Assembly (NCBI GenBank): GCA_947095535.1
Contig: OX352772.1
Coordinates: 215,192,222-215,256,221 of the forward strand
Direction of reading: 5' to 3'
DNA: 64,000 nt
From: Poecilobothrus nobilitatus
Taxonomy: Eukaryota; Arthropoda; Insecta; Diptera; Dolichopodidae
The notes beneath the pieces are model-generated. The model worked only from the letters and a program-made list of their open reading frames with translations. It searched no databases and was not told the origin of the DNA. Of the stretch, positions 21,690 through 32,702 are shown one piece after another; the stretch's first letter is position 1; every line of letters starts with the position of its first letter. The position numbers and the translations under genes were made by a program.

Positions 21690-22960
21690 GAAATTGTTTT
21701 GCGCGGAATATGGCAAATTTTGGTCGTTTTTAGCACATTTCCAAAAAAATTTTGAAAAAATGTGCTTATTAGTTTCACTCTGTCCGTCCGTCCGTCCGTC
21801 CGTCTGTTTACAAAACTTCTACACCGTTAAAGATAGAGAAAAAAAATTTTAACCATAGGTAGGTAATCTCATAAAAAAAATAATTTTGTGGAACAACTTT
21901 TTCATGTAGCCCCCCCCCATTACGGAGCTACAGCCCCTCAAACTTTGAAAAAGCCCTATTTTTAAATGCATATATCTTATGTTCTGCTTAAGATTTTTCA
22001 ATCTGAAAACGTCATTCGACAGGTATTTCTTTTGTCTTTGTAAATTAATATCAAAATTATACAATTTTTTAAAATTTAGTATTTAAATTTACCGTTATGT
22101 GAAAACCAAATTTTGCATGATTTTTCTACTTTCATAACTCCGGCACGCTTCCAGATAAAAGCTTGAAATTTTGAGGCAAGAAAGAACTCTTAGAATTAGT
22201 ATAAGTTTGCTCAGAAAATTTTTTCGGATCACCCCCTGTTTATGAGCTATTAGGGCTTAAAAATTGAAAATTTGCTATTTTTAAACACCTGTAACTTAGG
22301 AACGTGTAAACATTTTGCTTCTGCAAGATATAAAAATTAAAGCTACAATAATATATTTTTACGTGTGTTAAAGGTTTATTTTAATTGTAAAGGGTTACAA
22401 AGTTGCAGCTCTTCAAAATTGCGAAAAAGCCCCATTTTCAGATGTATATATCTCGGGCTCTACGTAATAATTTTGCAATCTAAAACCGCCAGAAGATCGA
22501 AAATTTTATTATCTATATAAAACAGTATCAAAATTATGTAATGTTTTGTAATTTACTATTTAAATTTACCGGTATGTGAAAACCACATTTTGCATGAAAT
22601 TTCTTTTTTCATAACTCCGGCACCCCTTTAGATAAGAACCTGAAACTTTGAGACAAGAAAGAACTTTTAGAATTAGTATAAGTTTCCTCAGAAAATTTTT
22701 GGAAACACCCCCTCTTTAAGAGTTATTACGCCTCAAAAATTGAAAATTTGCTATTTTTAGACACCTGTAACTTAGGCACCTGTACAAATTTTTCTTCGGC
22801 AAGACATGAAAATTAAAGGTTCAATAATATATTTTTACGTGTGTTAACGGCTTTTCTTAGTTATATAGGATTCCGGACTTACGGCCCCTCAAAATTTCAA
22901 AAATGTCCTATTTTCACATTTTTTCTTATTAAGTTATTACATGAAATTTTCAAATTTTTG
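21690..22960. repeat. repeat R3: GTCCG array plus ~480-bp tandem units
   Basis: Begins with TTGGTCGTTTTTAGCACATTTCC and a (GTCC)n array at 21782-21803. Three diverged units follow, each carrying a 'GAGCTACAGCCCCTCAAA'-like line (near 21925, 22400 and 22880). Two of them also carry a 'CACCTGTAACTTAGG'-like line (near 22283 and 22765). The period is about 480 bp. Parts of the unit also occur in R1 (near 27240-27320), so R1 and R3 share a module. No coding potential was seen. Confidence 0.7.
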
Positions 22961-23667
22961 TGTAAGTCACACTTCTAAACAGTTTGTATTGAGTTTTGGA
23001 AATGTGCGCTTTTAAAAACCGTTGGTTTACATTCTACCATGTTTTATTTTATTATTTAATCTCCGTAAACAAATTTTTATTTGAATTAAATAGATCTACA
23101 CTATTTGTAGAGAAACTGACATCTCGTAAATTATCATATAATTCTTCAGTGGATTGTTTTCTCCGAAATTGTTTAAAAGTACATGGTCTGAAATTAGACC
23201 ATTGTGTTACATGATTATTTATTTTAATTATTTCGCTAGCTTTATTAATTAATTTACTTTTTACTCTATCTAATAATATTACTTGACTTGCATTATCATA
23301 TCTTAGAACTTAGGGTATTATTTTTTTATTTTATTTTTTCTTTGCCTCGAATGCATAATATCATTTTACAATTAAAATTACTATATAGTGATAATGGAAA
23401 TCCTTTACAAACTATAGAACCTTTTATACTTTGAGTTGTGAAACTAATCATTTAATCTTATAATTATTTAAATTATATCTAGCAAAAGGAAAATGGCAAA
23501 TCAAAACCTTCTAAATTTAATTCTTTAGAAACATTATAAACATAATGTGTTTTAAAAGAAAATAAACTAACTGAAAGCAAACATACTATGAGCTGACATT
23601 ACTAGGTAGTTCTTTTATAAGAACGTTATTTGAATTATTACGTTATTTGAAATTAATGGTGTAAATT
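22961..23667. other. AT-rich stretch, unassigned coding-like pieces
   Basis: The minus strand between 23230 and 23090 reads TQWSNFRPCTFKQFRRKQ and a little more without stops, which looks like decayed coding sequence. I cannot name a family. A 72-codon plus-strand frame at 22996-23214 is probably its shadow. Confidence 0.3.
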
Positions 23668-23891
23668 TTTTTTTTTTTTTTTCTTTATTTCAATTAAAAC
23701 ATTGTTAGTAAAACATAAGATATTGATATTATGCAATTAGAGTGTTGTTAGAGACCAAGCCGAAGCTGTCTGGTCCATTTGTGTAATTAATATAATGTAC
23801 CTATTTATATAATTTTTTTTTCTTTTTTTTTTTTCTTTTTGTTAATTTATTGTTTACTTTATTGTAAAAATTATTTTATAATTACTAAAAT

Positions 23892-24560
23892 TTATTTTAT
23901 ATTACATTGTTTATCCGTTCCAAATAAGGTAAGATAATAATTTAATTTATTTCTAGTGTTATGTGTGTGAATATCTATATTTCTATTGAGTATAAAGTTA
24001 TGCTTAATCATATTGTGTATAATTTTGAATGCTAGTAGGTACAGCTCTCTATTGCCAACAAAATCAAGACTTGGGTACTGAATAGAATATATTTGATTAG
24101 TTGGATGTGTAATTGGATATTTGTGAATTATTTTTATTGCCTTCTTGTGAAGAACATATAGTCTGTCCAAATGAACTTTTGAAGCCCTATTCCATATAGG
24201 GTTTAAATATATAATATTAGAGTGTATATATGAATTATAAATAATATTTAGAGTTTGTTTGTCAAAGAATCTTCTTAGTCTCTTTAATATAAAGATGTAA
24301 GGAGAGATTTTCTTACAAACAAAATCAATATGGTCTGTTCATCTAAGGTTATAATCAATGATCATGTCTAGGTAGTTGAAGTTTTTTACTACTTCGAGTT
24401 GCCTATTATTATATATAAAGGATGGATTATGAAACAGCTTGTTTCCAAATAATAGTATTTTCGTCTTATTTAAATTTATTGCTAGCCGATTTTTGTCTAA
24501 CCATTAATCAATTAATGATAAATCTTGTAAAATTGTTGCTTTTAATTCCGTTTCATTATT
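23892..24560 (-). pseudogene. L2 ORF2, thumb and C-terminal domain
   Basis: The frame at 24170-23892 starts within the C-terminal domain (LDRLYVLHKKAIKIIHKYP), the conserved region after the RT thumb in which LINE proteins carry a repeated Leu/Lys pattern. Upstream, in the same direction, FNYLDMIIDYNLR and FILKRLRRFF-type pieces fill 24400-24200 with one stop. It is the continuation of the RT at 25048-24572. Confidence 0.65.
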
Positions 24561-25048
24561 TGCCGAGTATTTTATTGCTGCATCGTCAGCGAATAATTGC
24601 AGAGACCCTTTAAGATTAACTTGTGACAAGTCATCGATATATATTTAAATAGGTCGGGGCCTAGAATGGATCCTTGAGGAACACCTTTTTTACTTAATCT
24701 TGGATTACTGTAAACATTATCTAATTTAACCTTTTGTGATCGACCTATTAAGTATGTTTTAAATAATGCTATATGTTCCTGTGAGAGACCTAGTTTTTTA
24801 AGTTTAAGCAGTAATATATCATGGTCTACGCAATCGAATGCTTTTTGGAGATCAATAAAAAGGCACGCAGTGAACTTTCCGTTATCCATATTTTTTGTTA
24901 TAAAATCGGTAAGCGATAGGCAAGCTGCAGTGGTGTTTGACTTTTGTTCAAAACCAAATTGTTCACAATACAGGATATTATTGTGGGTTAAAACATCATT
25001 TAATCTAGCCTTTATAATTTTTTCAAAGATTTTCGAAAAAGTGCTCAA
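24560..25048 (-). pseudogene. L2 ORF2, reverse transcriptase core
   Basis: The RT core is well preserved: FSKIFEKIIKARL and EQFGFEQKSNTTAA (fingers), LFIDLQKAFDCVDHD (palm motif A with its Asp), then GVPQGSILGPDLF (motif B). After a frameshift near 24640 the catalytic loop reads FADDAAIKYSANNE (about 24600-24560). Apart from that frameshift the polymerase residues are all present, making L2 the best-preserved RT in the window. It would copy its own RNA at a nicked target site if intact. Confidence 0.85.
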
Positions 25049-25193
25049 AACTGATATAGGCCGGTAATTTGTTGGATTGGTCGCGTTTTCTTTTTTATAT
25101 ATCGGTGTTATAATGGCAGTTTTCAGGCATTCAGGAAAATTATTTGTCTGGAATGAAATGTTTATAAACTTTACAAGTGTAGGTACAAGTCTG

Positions 25194-25829
25194 TCAACAA
25201 ATTTTTTTACAAATTTTGTTGTTATCGTTGTTATCGTAGCCGGTTGCAGAATTTGGTTTTAACGATCTAATTATAATTTCCACTTCTGTTGTTGAAGTTG
25301 GTGTAAGAACGAATGGGCGTTGTATATTCCGTCTTAGGTTATTAAAAAAATTGTGATCAATGCAAGCATTTGAAATTTTCAGACTACTTGTCACATTCGT
25401 GAAGAAGCCGTTCATGCACTCTGATATGTTTTGTGGATCTGTGATTATATTGTTATAGTATTCTAGGACTTTAACCTGTGTTTTCGAATCCTTTCCACCC
25501 TTGTTGAACATGATCTTTTTATAAAGTACCCACAGTTTTTTACTGTCGCTCGGATTTTTTGTTATTTCATCAGTACAGAATTTAACTTTGGCGTCGAGAA
25601 TCATGTTTTTTACTTTAGCTCGATAAAATTTGTACAGAGAAGAGATATTTGAGTCATTGGGGTACTTTCGTTTATATTTGAAAAAAGAGTCGCGAACTTT
25701 GATCATGTTGAGTATGTCATTAGTCATCCATTCATGTTTTTTAATCATTTTTGTGAAATGAGTTGTCATGGTATATTTTTTAATTAATAATGTTAAGCTA
25801 TTGACGAGATCATCAATAGTATTGTACAC
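25194..25829 (-). pseudogene. L2 ORF2, linker between endonuclease and RT
   Basis: A 211-codon open frame with Lys/Tyr-rich helices (KYKRKYPNDSNISSLYKFYR) and a GFFTNVTSSL segment, ending SLKPNSATGYDNNDNNKI just before the RT fingers. SATG(Y/F)D is the typical entry to the RT domain in these LINEs. The short AACGATAAC-type tandem at about 25220-25240 causes the following frame break. Confidence 0.7.
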
Positions 25830-26567
25830 TCCTAATGTATCCCAGAAAGAGTCTCTAGAGAGTTTGTCATAGTCGAAGACCGTTTTTGTCTCTATTGTGG
25901 GTTCTTTGGTTGGGGTTAGATCAGCACTAATTAAAAATAATTGATGATCTGATAAAGGAGTATCTATTATAAGGAATTGATATTTATGGTTTAGGATGTC
26001 GGTAATAAAATGATCAATAACGGTTTTTGAAGTTTTCCCGATTCGTGTTGCGTATTCTTCAGTAATTTTGTTTCCAATTACATACCCATTGCTCGAAAGA
26101 GTATTATGTAATTCAATACATCAATATTCTTTTTGTCTAATAGATTGATGTTAAAATCTCCGAGTATTAGCGAATGTTTATATGTAGCTGTAATATCATC
26201 TACTTTTTTTATGACGTCATCGATATTCGTTTGATGTGATCTATACACCGCTACGATGCTTGTATTGTGTCGGAGTAATTTTACTATCAGAATATTTGAT
26301 TGATTGAATTCCTCATCAAGAATTTGGGTAGAGCTAAGATAATCGGCTACATAAATAGCTGTACCACCGTAGGACCTTTCCCGGTTTGAAAAGTAGCCCG
26401 TGTAGCCAGGAAGATTGAAAAATTTATTTTCATTTTTGCTAATCCAAATTTCTGTTAGGACTATAATTGCTATTTTTGATTTGAGAGAATAAATAAATGA
26501 TTCCAGATTATAAATTTTATTTCTTATGCTTTGAATATTTAAGTAAATAATATGTAATTTATTTTTA
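25830..26567 (-). pseudogene. L2 ORF2, endonuclease domain
   Basis: Apurinic-type endonuclease read from about 26560: IIYLNIQSIRNKIYNLE (Asn block), IIVLTEIWI (catalytic Glu), YGGTAIYV, VAVYRS, then LILGDFNINLLD (Asp/Asn catalytic motif, about 26160). After a stop, SKTVIDHFITD and IIDTPLSDHQLFL give the terminal His motif near 25950. All catalytic blocks are visible, so the domain decayed only by a few frame breaks. Its start is cut by the R1 insertion. Confidence 0.8.
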
Positions 26568-28095
26568 TACCCGTACGATAGGATCGGGTATAGTAAAATT
26601 ACTCCTCCGTTTGTAACACCTCGAAATAAGCGAGCTAGATATACCTTCAAAGGTATGGATCGGATCAGAAAAAAATTCTAAGACTTTTGAGCCATGTCCG
26701 TCTGTCCGTCAGCACGCTAACTCAAAAACTAAGAAAGCTAGAATCTTGAAATTTACACAAAATATTCTGGGAGTAATTTGTAGGTTCCCTATTTTTTTTG
26801 GTTGAGTTTGGACCAAACCTTAGGGTAGCTCTCGAACACCTAACTTTTAGATCCCCACATTTTTTTTGAAATAGAGCTATGAAATTTTAATTGCTGATAG
26901 ATCTCACAAAAATATTAATCTTATTTTTGAAACTTTTTTTTGTAGCCCCACCCGTTACGGAGCTACAGCTCCCCAAAGGTTCAAAGAAGCTCTATATTTA
27001 AATTGTTATAGTACAAGTTGTATAAGGTATATCCTCATTTTGAAAACGCCAAACGATTACTACTTTTATTAGCTTTAAAAGTATATATACAATAAATATA
27101 TTTCTGAGGCATACGGTGTCTTAATTTACCGTTATGCGAAACTAAAATTTTGCAAAATCCTTTAACCCTTCTATCTTCTAAACGGTTTAATTTGGAAAGT
27201 TAGATCTTTGAAAATAAGTATGAGTCATTTCAGAAATTTTTTTGTATCACCCCCCGTTTAGGAGCTGTAAGGGGTCAAAAACTGAAAATTTCCTATTTTT
27301 AAACACCTGTAACTTGAACACCTGTTAAAATTTTTTGAAGTAATACACAAAAATTAAAGCTTCAATATTATACTCTTATTTCTGTTAACAACTTTATTTA
27401 ATAATATATGGTTACTTTATAATTGACGAAAGAGTTACTTGATTTTTTCAAATTTTCTAACAAATTTCTTTAACGAATTTTTTGCATTTTGTTTTACTCG
27501 ATAATTTGAAATTGTTGAGGATATAATGCGTAGTACAAAAAAATGTAAATAAATAAACAACATAACGGTTGCTTGAAGAATTTTTATTTATATGATATTG
27601 ATATATATACATACTTATATAATATCATGTTTATTTACATATCGTATATGTCACTAGTGAGTGAATGATAAGAGTATATATGTATATTATATAGCGCCGT
27701 ATTTACATACATATATGTATTTTATTGTACTTATAAGAAATTATTCTGTCAATGGAATATTTAAATATAATATAATATAATATTTAAAATTATATTTACT
27801 ATTTTGTACTAAGTAAATTTAATATACATTTACCGCTTAGTATTAAATGGTACTATAGAATATTTGAAAAAGTTTTGGATTAATAATCGTTATGTAGAAG
27901 GTTAGAATCTGCTTTTGAAGAATGTACATATAAACATATAGTTTGAATATATTTAAATTATAAAATTCACCCAAATTATTTTAAAATACTAAAATATTAA
28001 AAAATAATATTGTAAGCAGAGTGACAGGCTGTGAACATACTAACGGTTCGTACGGGTATCTAAGAGTTGACAAAGGTAACTGTATTCTTCCTCGT
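26568..28095 (+). repeat. repeat R1, full-length copy inside LINE L2
   Basis: Starts with a hairpin, TACCCGTACGATAGGATCGGGTA (26568-26590, broken palindrome), then a segment ending in GTCCGTCTGTCCGTCAGC (26697-26714) and CTCAAAAACTAAGAAAGC. It ends ACTGTATTCTTCCTCGT. The direct TATA on both sides (26566-26569 and 28096-28099) may be a target duplication, though TATA is also present at the R1 start at 63604. No coding frame was found. Other copies: 49634-51225 (inverted), 63604 to the window end, and partial copies in the macrosatellite. Confidence 0.8.
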
Positions 28096-28571
28096 TATAT
28101 TCTGAAGCTAAATTATCTGCCAGTGTTGTAGAATAATTTATTTTAAGACTGTCGCAAAAGCCAATCATTTTTTTAGGAATGGAAAATAGTTATATAAAAT
28201 AGGCAACAAATACTAAATGTAGAACAATAAAAAATTAAATGAGATGTAAAAATTAAGCGATATAAGAGTTGAATTGTATATGTAAAAGTTTCTTAGATAT
28301 TCAAACAAATTTAAGCTGAGTAAGGAAGATCTTTCAAATAAAACAATAATTGTTAGTGTTAATTATAAAACTATTTCAAAAGTATGTGAAAATAATACGT
28401 AAAGTGTATTATTTGAAACAATGTTACAATACAAAATTAAGAAAAAATTTAGATTTTGTAATAAGATTAATGTAAAAGTTAAAATATGATCAAATGACGA
28501 ATCTATTATTGTACTATTTATTTGAAAGTTTATCAATGTTAGTTTCAGGTTATCTGTTAGTGTTGTTAATT

Positions 28572-28990
28572 TTAATGAGTATTTAGATAATTTTTATTAT
28601 TGTTAGTAATTATTTTTATATTTAAATTTGATGAGATCGTTAAAATTAGAAAGTCTTGAAACAATAGAACCATCATTTTCACGCAAGTTAATTGTATGGT
28701 TTTTAAACCACAAGTACTAGTAATTGTGTTTGGTTTTGATTTGCTTCGCCTCGTAATACAATTTTTTTTGTAGAGATGTGAGTTGGTGTTGAAAAAAAAT
28801 TTCCTTATTGCCCTCTTGTAACATATTAACTTCAGCTGTAAACAGATGATGATTTTTTTTTTTATCCATAAATTCATTTTTAGTCGTTTCGGATTTGAAT
28901 TTAACGACGAATAGTTTACGTTGCCTCTTGTTGGGAATATTATAAGATGGTTGTTTAATAGAAGAAATTTCGTCTATATCATCCTTTTTT
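28572..28990 (-). pseudogene. L2 ORF1, C-terminal (FP-C-like) domain
   Basis: Reads RKLFVVKFKSETTKNEFMDK, then FFQHQLTSLQKKLYYEAKQI and, after a frame change, YKYLWFKNHTINLRENDGSI. This is the layout of the FP-C-like domain of LINE ORF1 proteins, thought to bind nucleic acid: a beta-strand with Lys/Phe, a helix of Leu/Lys, then YKYLW. The same frame (29088-28717) starts inside the C-terminal domain of LINE L3, so two LINEs are fused here. Confidence 0.65.
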
Positions 28991-29550
28991 AGGTTCAAGC
29001 TAATTTTAATTAAATCATATAAATATTTAACTCGTGACAGATCATGAAGTGTCTTGGTTGAAAAATAAAACGGTAATTTGTTTAACATTTTAATAATTTG
29101 ATTATGTTTGGTTTGGAGCTTTATGTGACTAATTACGCATTTACACCATACTTACGCATTACGTTTTGAAAACTTTGTTTAAATATAATAATTTTATTAG
29201 CGATATTTAATTTGGATTTTCTGTGAATTAATGGATAAAGTAGTTTAATAATATTGTTGCATTTGATGATTGTTTTATCAATATGATCTTTATATACCAG
29301 TTTTTTATCCATAAAAATGCCAAGATATTTAATGCAATTTTCCCAGGCGATGTTCTGACTATTTATAATTAAATTCCGTTGAGGTAATGATAATGACTTC
29401 CTGTTCCTTGTGAAGAAAATGGCTTGCGTTTTGTGAGAATTAGTTTTAATTTTCCATTTTACGTAATAGTTTTGTACGTCTAAATATGCTTCCTCTAGGT
29501 TTTTGATAATTGTAGTTCGATTTTTAGATGACGATAAAATAGCTATATCG
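28991..29550 (-). pseudogene. L3 ORF2, after the catalytic loop to C-terminus
   Basis: Continues from the RT with ADDIAILSSSKNRTTIIKNL, FFTRNRKSLSLP, CIKYLGIFMDKKL (thumb motif) and NKLPFYFSTKTLHDLSRVKY (C-terminal domain). The codon just before ADD is TAG (fwd CTA at about 29560) where an aromatic residue is expected, so the catalytic loop carries a nonsense change. Confidence 0.7.
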
Positions 29551-29555
29551 TCAGC

Positions 29556-30071
29556 CTATAAGCTGATGTTGCAATTTTTAAGCATAGAAAAATCAGAAAT
29601 CAAAATATTATAAAGAATTGGTGAAAGTACAGACCCTTGGGGAGTGCCAGCAACAATATCAAAATTATCGCTTTTTTCAGACCAAATGCGAACAAAAAAT
29701 TTTCTACTTGATAAAAAACTCTTAATAATTTTTATTAAATAAATTACATGTATTAAATTTTTAGAATCAGTAAAATTAATTATTCTGGTGTTTATACATT
29801 TCTCAAACATTTGACTTAAACCACTAAGAAGACTAATTGGTCTATAGCTAGATGGGTTAGCCCTGTTTTTATTAGGTTTGGGTATAGGAATAATGGAAGC
29901 TGTCTTCCAAGCTTCTGGAAAATATTCAATTTTTAGACAGGCATTGAACATTTTTAAAATATATATTAGAGCTTTTCTATCTAAATTTTTAAGTAAAATA
30001 TTTTTTATTTCATCAGCTCCTGGAGATTTATTGTTCATACTTGAACGAATATGCAATTTTATTTCGTTCAA
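29556..30071 (-). pseudogene. L3 ORF2, reverse transcriptase with palm motif A deleted
   Basis: Reads MNNKSPGADEIKNILLKNL, then ASIIPIPKPNKNRANPSSYR and PISLLSGLSQMFEKCI (fingers), then jumps through NFTDSKNLIHVIYL to IIKSFLSSRKFFVRIW and GTPQGSVLSPILYNI (motif B). The segment between the fingers and 'FLSSRKFFVRI', which should hold the first palm Asp (motif A), is absent, yet the frame stays open. An in-frame deletion of tens of codons near 29730 is the simplest reading. The enzyme cannot polymerise. Confidence 0.75.
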
Positions 30072-30114
30072 TGTGATAGGATTAAAATATTACTACTATT
30101 TTCTAAATCATTAA

Positions 30115-30900
30115 TAGAGTTTGATACTTTCTGTTCTGTGTTATTATCACTATAATTTAGAGTTAGTTTATGCTGGTTTGAGAAAAAAGTTGCTAATAGA
30201 TTTGCTTTGTCTAGATGCGAAGAAGCTAAAATGTTATTATTTTTGAGTGTTGGTATGTTTAAGTTTTTATTTTTAGTGCTTTAGTAATATTCCAAAAAGG
30301 TTTACTATTTTTCGTAAGACTGCCAACTGTGCTTAATTTTTCTCTTATGACACAGTTTAGATTTGTTACACGTGTATTTTCAATTTCGAAGAGGGTACTT
30401 TGCCAAATGCTGTGGTAGTTTCTTCGAGAAATTAACGTTTTAATTTCAGATGGAATTTCACTATTATGTCTTTCTTTTCCCGAACGCACATTGACTGGAA
30501 TAGTCAATGTTGGAACGTCAACGCACATTGAGTTGGAACAGAAACTTCAGTAGCTGTTTTTAAAATATTACTAAAAGTACTGGTAAGGTTATTTATATTA
30601 ACAATTGATGCTGTATCTAACTATTGAAGGAGATTTAAATTAATTAATTGATTTAACGTTTTTTTTTAATTTACGCCAGTTAGCTTTATTATAGTTTGAA
30701 ATTTGAATAGGAGATGAGTTTGGTGAAGCATTAACTTTAATCATTACTGGCAAATGGTCTGAGTTGAGCTTATTTAAAGTAATAGGAGCATCTAAAAATC
30801 GAGAATAATTTGACAAAACTATATCTATTGTTGATGGGTTTTGTTTGTTGCTAAGTGGGTAATATGTGGGAGTCGGTGGGAATAAGATTGAGTATTTACA
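30115..30900 (-). pseudogene. L3 ORF2, linker region
   Basis: Weakly coding minus-strand sequence with an open part at 30528-30259 (SEIKTLISRRNYHSIWQSTL, then KPFWNITKALKIK). This matches the position of the linker before the RT of jockey-like ORF2. A local echo is seen at 30482-30535, where ACGCACATTGA occurs twice. Elsewhere stops accumulate. Confidence 0.55.
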
Positions 30901-30902
30901 TA

Positions 30903-31436
30903 CTAGTAAATAAGTTTATTATTGAGAAGTTTACCCCAGGAATTATTTTTTAAACAATTCCAATTTGAATGTCTAGAGTTAAAATCCCCAAGAATTAGAT
31001 AGTTACCATTAATTTTATTAAAAATTTCTGAATCATGTTTAAAAAATTCAGCATTGGTTTTTGTTAAGTTTCCACCTCTAAAATACACTACATAAGTTTT
31101 TGACTCACCATTGTTTGTGTTTATACTAATACCAATTGTTTCGAACACTTTAGTGTTTAACAAGGGTAAAGTAGAATTAGTAATAATTGTATTCACCAGT
31201 AAAGTAACTCCGCCACCTTTTTCTGAAATTTTGTCGTTTCTGTAAATACTGTAGTCATTACTACTAAAAATATTATCATTATTTAGCCAGGTCTCTGCAA
31301 TAGCTGCAATAAGTATGCTTTCATTTTTTAATACATCTAAAAATTCAATTTGTTTGTATTTTCTGCAAATACTTTGTGCATTCCAGAAAAGAATATTAAA
31401 ATTATTAGCATTAATAAAATTCATGAACCTACACAT
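30903..31436 (-). pseudogene. L3 ORF2, endonuclease domain
   Basis: A 177-codon open frame with NFNILFWNAQSI (Asn block), IAAIAETWL (catalytic Glu), GGGVTLLV, then YLILGDFNSRHSNWNC (Asp/Asn motif with the RHSNW signature common in the jockey clade). The frame ends at NKLIY; the terminal SDH block is not in this frame but NHLPVMIKV-type sequence continues near 30740. The catalytic residues visible are intact. Confidence 0.8.
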
Positions 31437-31619
31437 ATATACTTAAAAATAATTTGAGCGCAAACATTATTATTTGTTCAATTTTATTTTTACAATTAAT
31501 TAAATTAATTAGTAATTCATTATCTGCAACAGTATTAGTAGTGTTTGTGTTTAAGTTATTTTGTTTTAAGATTCTTGCATATGTTTGTTTTGGATTACTA
31601 ATTACGGAAGCTTGTTCAA

Positions 31620-32530
31620 TATTGTAGGTAGGAGTGAAACTTTCTTTTTAATGTTTTGGTAAATAGCTGTTTCTTTTATTATGCTTCTCTTTAATTCTAT
31701 TTTGAATATGGATAAAGTTTTGTCTCGCTGCACATTCCGATGAATTGGCTTTGTGTGGTAAGCCACAATTTCCACATTTTAAATTTTGTTCAGCTATGGG
31801 CTTATTTATTTGATTGCAGTTTGTAGTTATATGGTTGCTCCATGTCCAAATGTTTAGCATTTAAAATATCTGATACTAGCACGACTTGAAATTTTATAAA
31901 ATTGTCATTTTACAATTGTGTGGTTTATTGTCATTGCTTTTTTCTTTAGCTCAGATAATTTAATTGAATTCCTCTCCAAATAAACAATAAATGTTTTCTG
32001 GTCGTTGTATCTAGCTTTTTTAGTATTTAATCCTTTCACATCAAAACATTTTAAACCAAACTTGATCAATTCATCTTTAATTGCGTCATATGTAATTTCG
32101 TCATAGTACCATCTAAACCATGCAAAACGAATTTATTTGGAATTTTGGATTTAATATGAAAAATTTCCATTTTAATTTATTATCCATAGTGCTCTTATTT
32201 GCTTCTACTAAAGCATTAAATACTGTGTTGTATGTATTGAATTGAACTTATACAAATAATTTTTGTTCCAATACTGCTATTTCTTAAGTAGAAATCCCGC
32301 AATTTAAGATCTCTGAATTTCGCGCGAATTTCACTGTTGGTTCGTAAGCATATTGTTATTGGTCGCAAACTTACCTTATTTGATGAGGTATCATTATTAG
32401 TTGTTGCAGTTACTTTTGGAGTTTCAGGATTTACACCAGTTTTAGGGTCCAATATGTTGTCATCCGTCAGTTGACTCAGTGGAGCAAAATACCCTTTAAT
32501 ATTCATTTCCGATGATAATTCACAACCAGG
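31620..32530 (-). pseudogene. L3 ORF1 (gag-like, zinc-knuckle protein)
   Basis: The N-terminal part (32506-32216) starts MNIKGYFAPLSQLTDDN, with RAKFRDLKLRDFYLRN leading into the RNA-binding domain usual in jockey ORF1. The C-terminal part (31860-31648) carries a Cys-rich finger, CGNCGLPHKANSSEC. Between them lie frames broken by stops. Jockey-type ORF1 proteins coat the element RNA in a particle; here the reading frame is broken at least twice. Confidence 0.7.
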
Positions 32531-32702
32531 TAAAAGAAGTCTGATTTTACTAATATTATTTAAATTATATTGGCAAATTTTCTTTTTATTTCCACGTGTA
32601 TCAATTTAACTATCTACTTGAAATACCAGAAAGCTTATGTAAGTTACAGTATTGCAGTAAAAAGAACTTTTGTCAAATTTTATTTTAATTATTATATATT
32701 TT

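Larger units (their letters stand above)
23668..28990 (-). mobile_element. LINE L2 (ORF1 end, ORF2, poly-A), split by an R1 insertion
   Basis: Minus-strand non-LTR element. The poly-A tail reads as T at 23668-23685. ORF2 runs from about 26567 to 23892, with endonuclease, linker, RT and C-terminal domain in order. Repeat R1 (26568-28095) interrupts it at the ORF2 start. Beyond R1 the minus strand continues with IPKKMIGFCDSLKINYST (about 28170-28105) and an ORF1 domain (28990-28572). The element seems 5'-truncated where it meets LINE L3. The family is jockey/CR1-like by motif order. Confidence 0.7.
28991..32700 (-). mobile_element. LINE L3 (ORF1 and ORF2)
   Basis: Minus-strand jockey-like element. 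ORF1 lies at 32506-31648 and ORF2 at 31436 to about 28991: endonuclease, linker, RT, C-terminal domain. Repeat R2 abuts the 5' side at 32703 and LINE L2 replaces the 3' end at about 28990. No poly-A of L3 was found. It is broken by an RT deletion and several stops. Confidence 0.75.
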
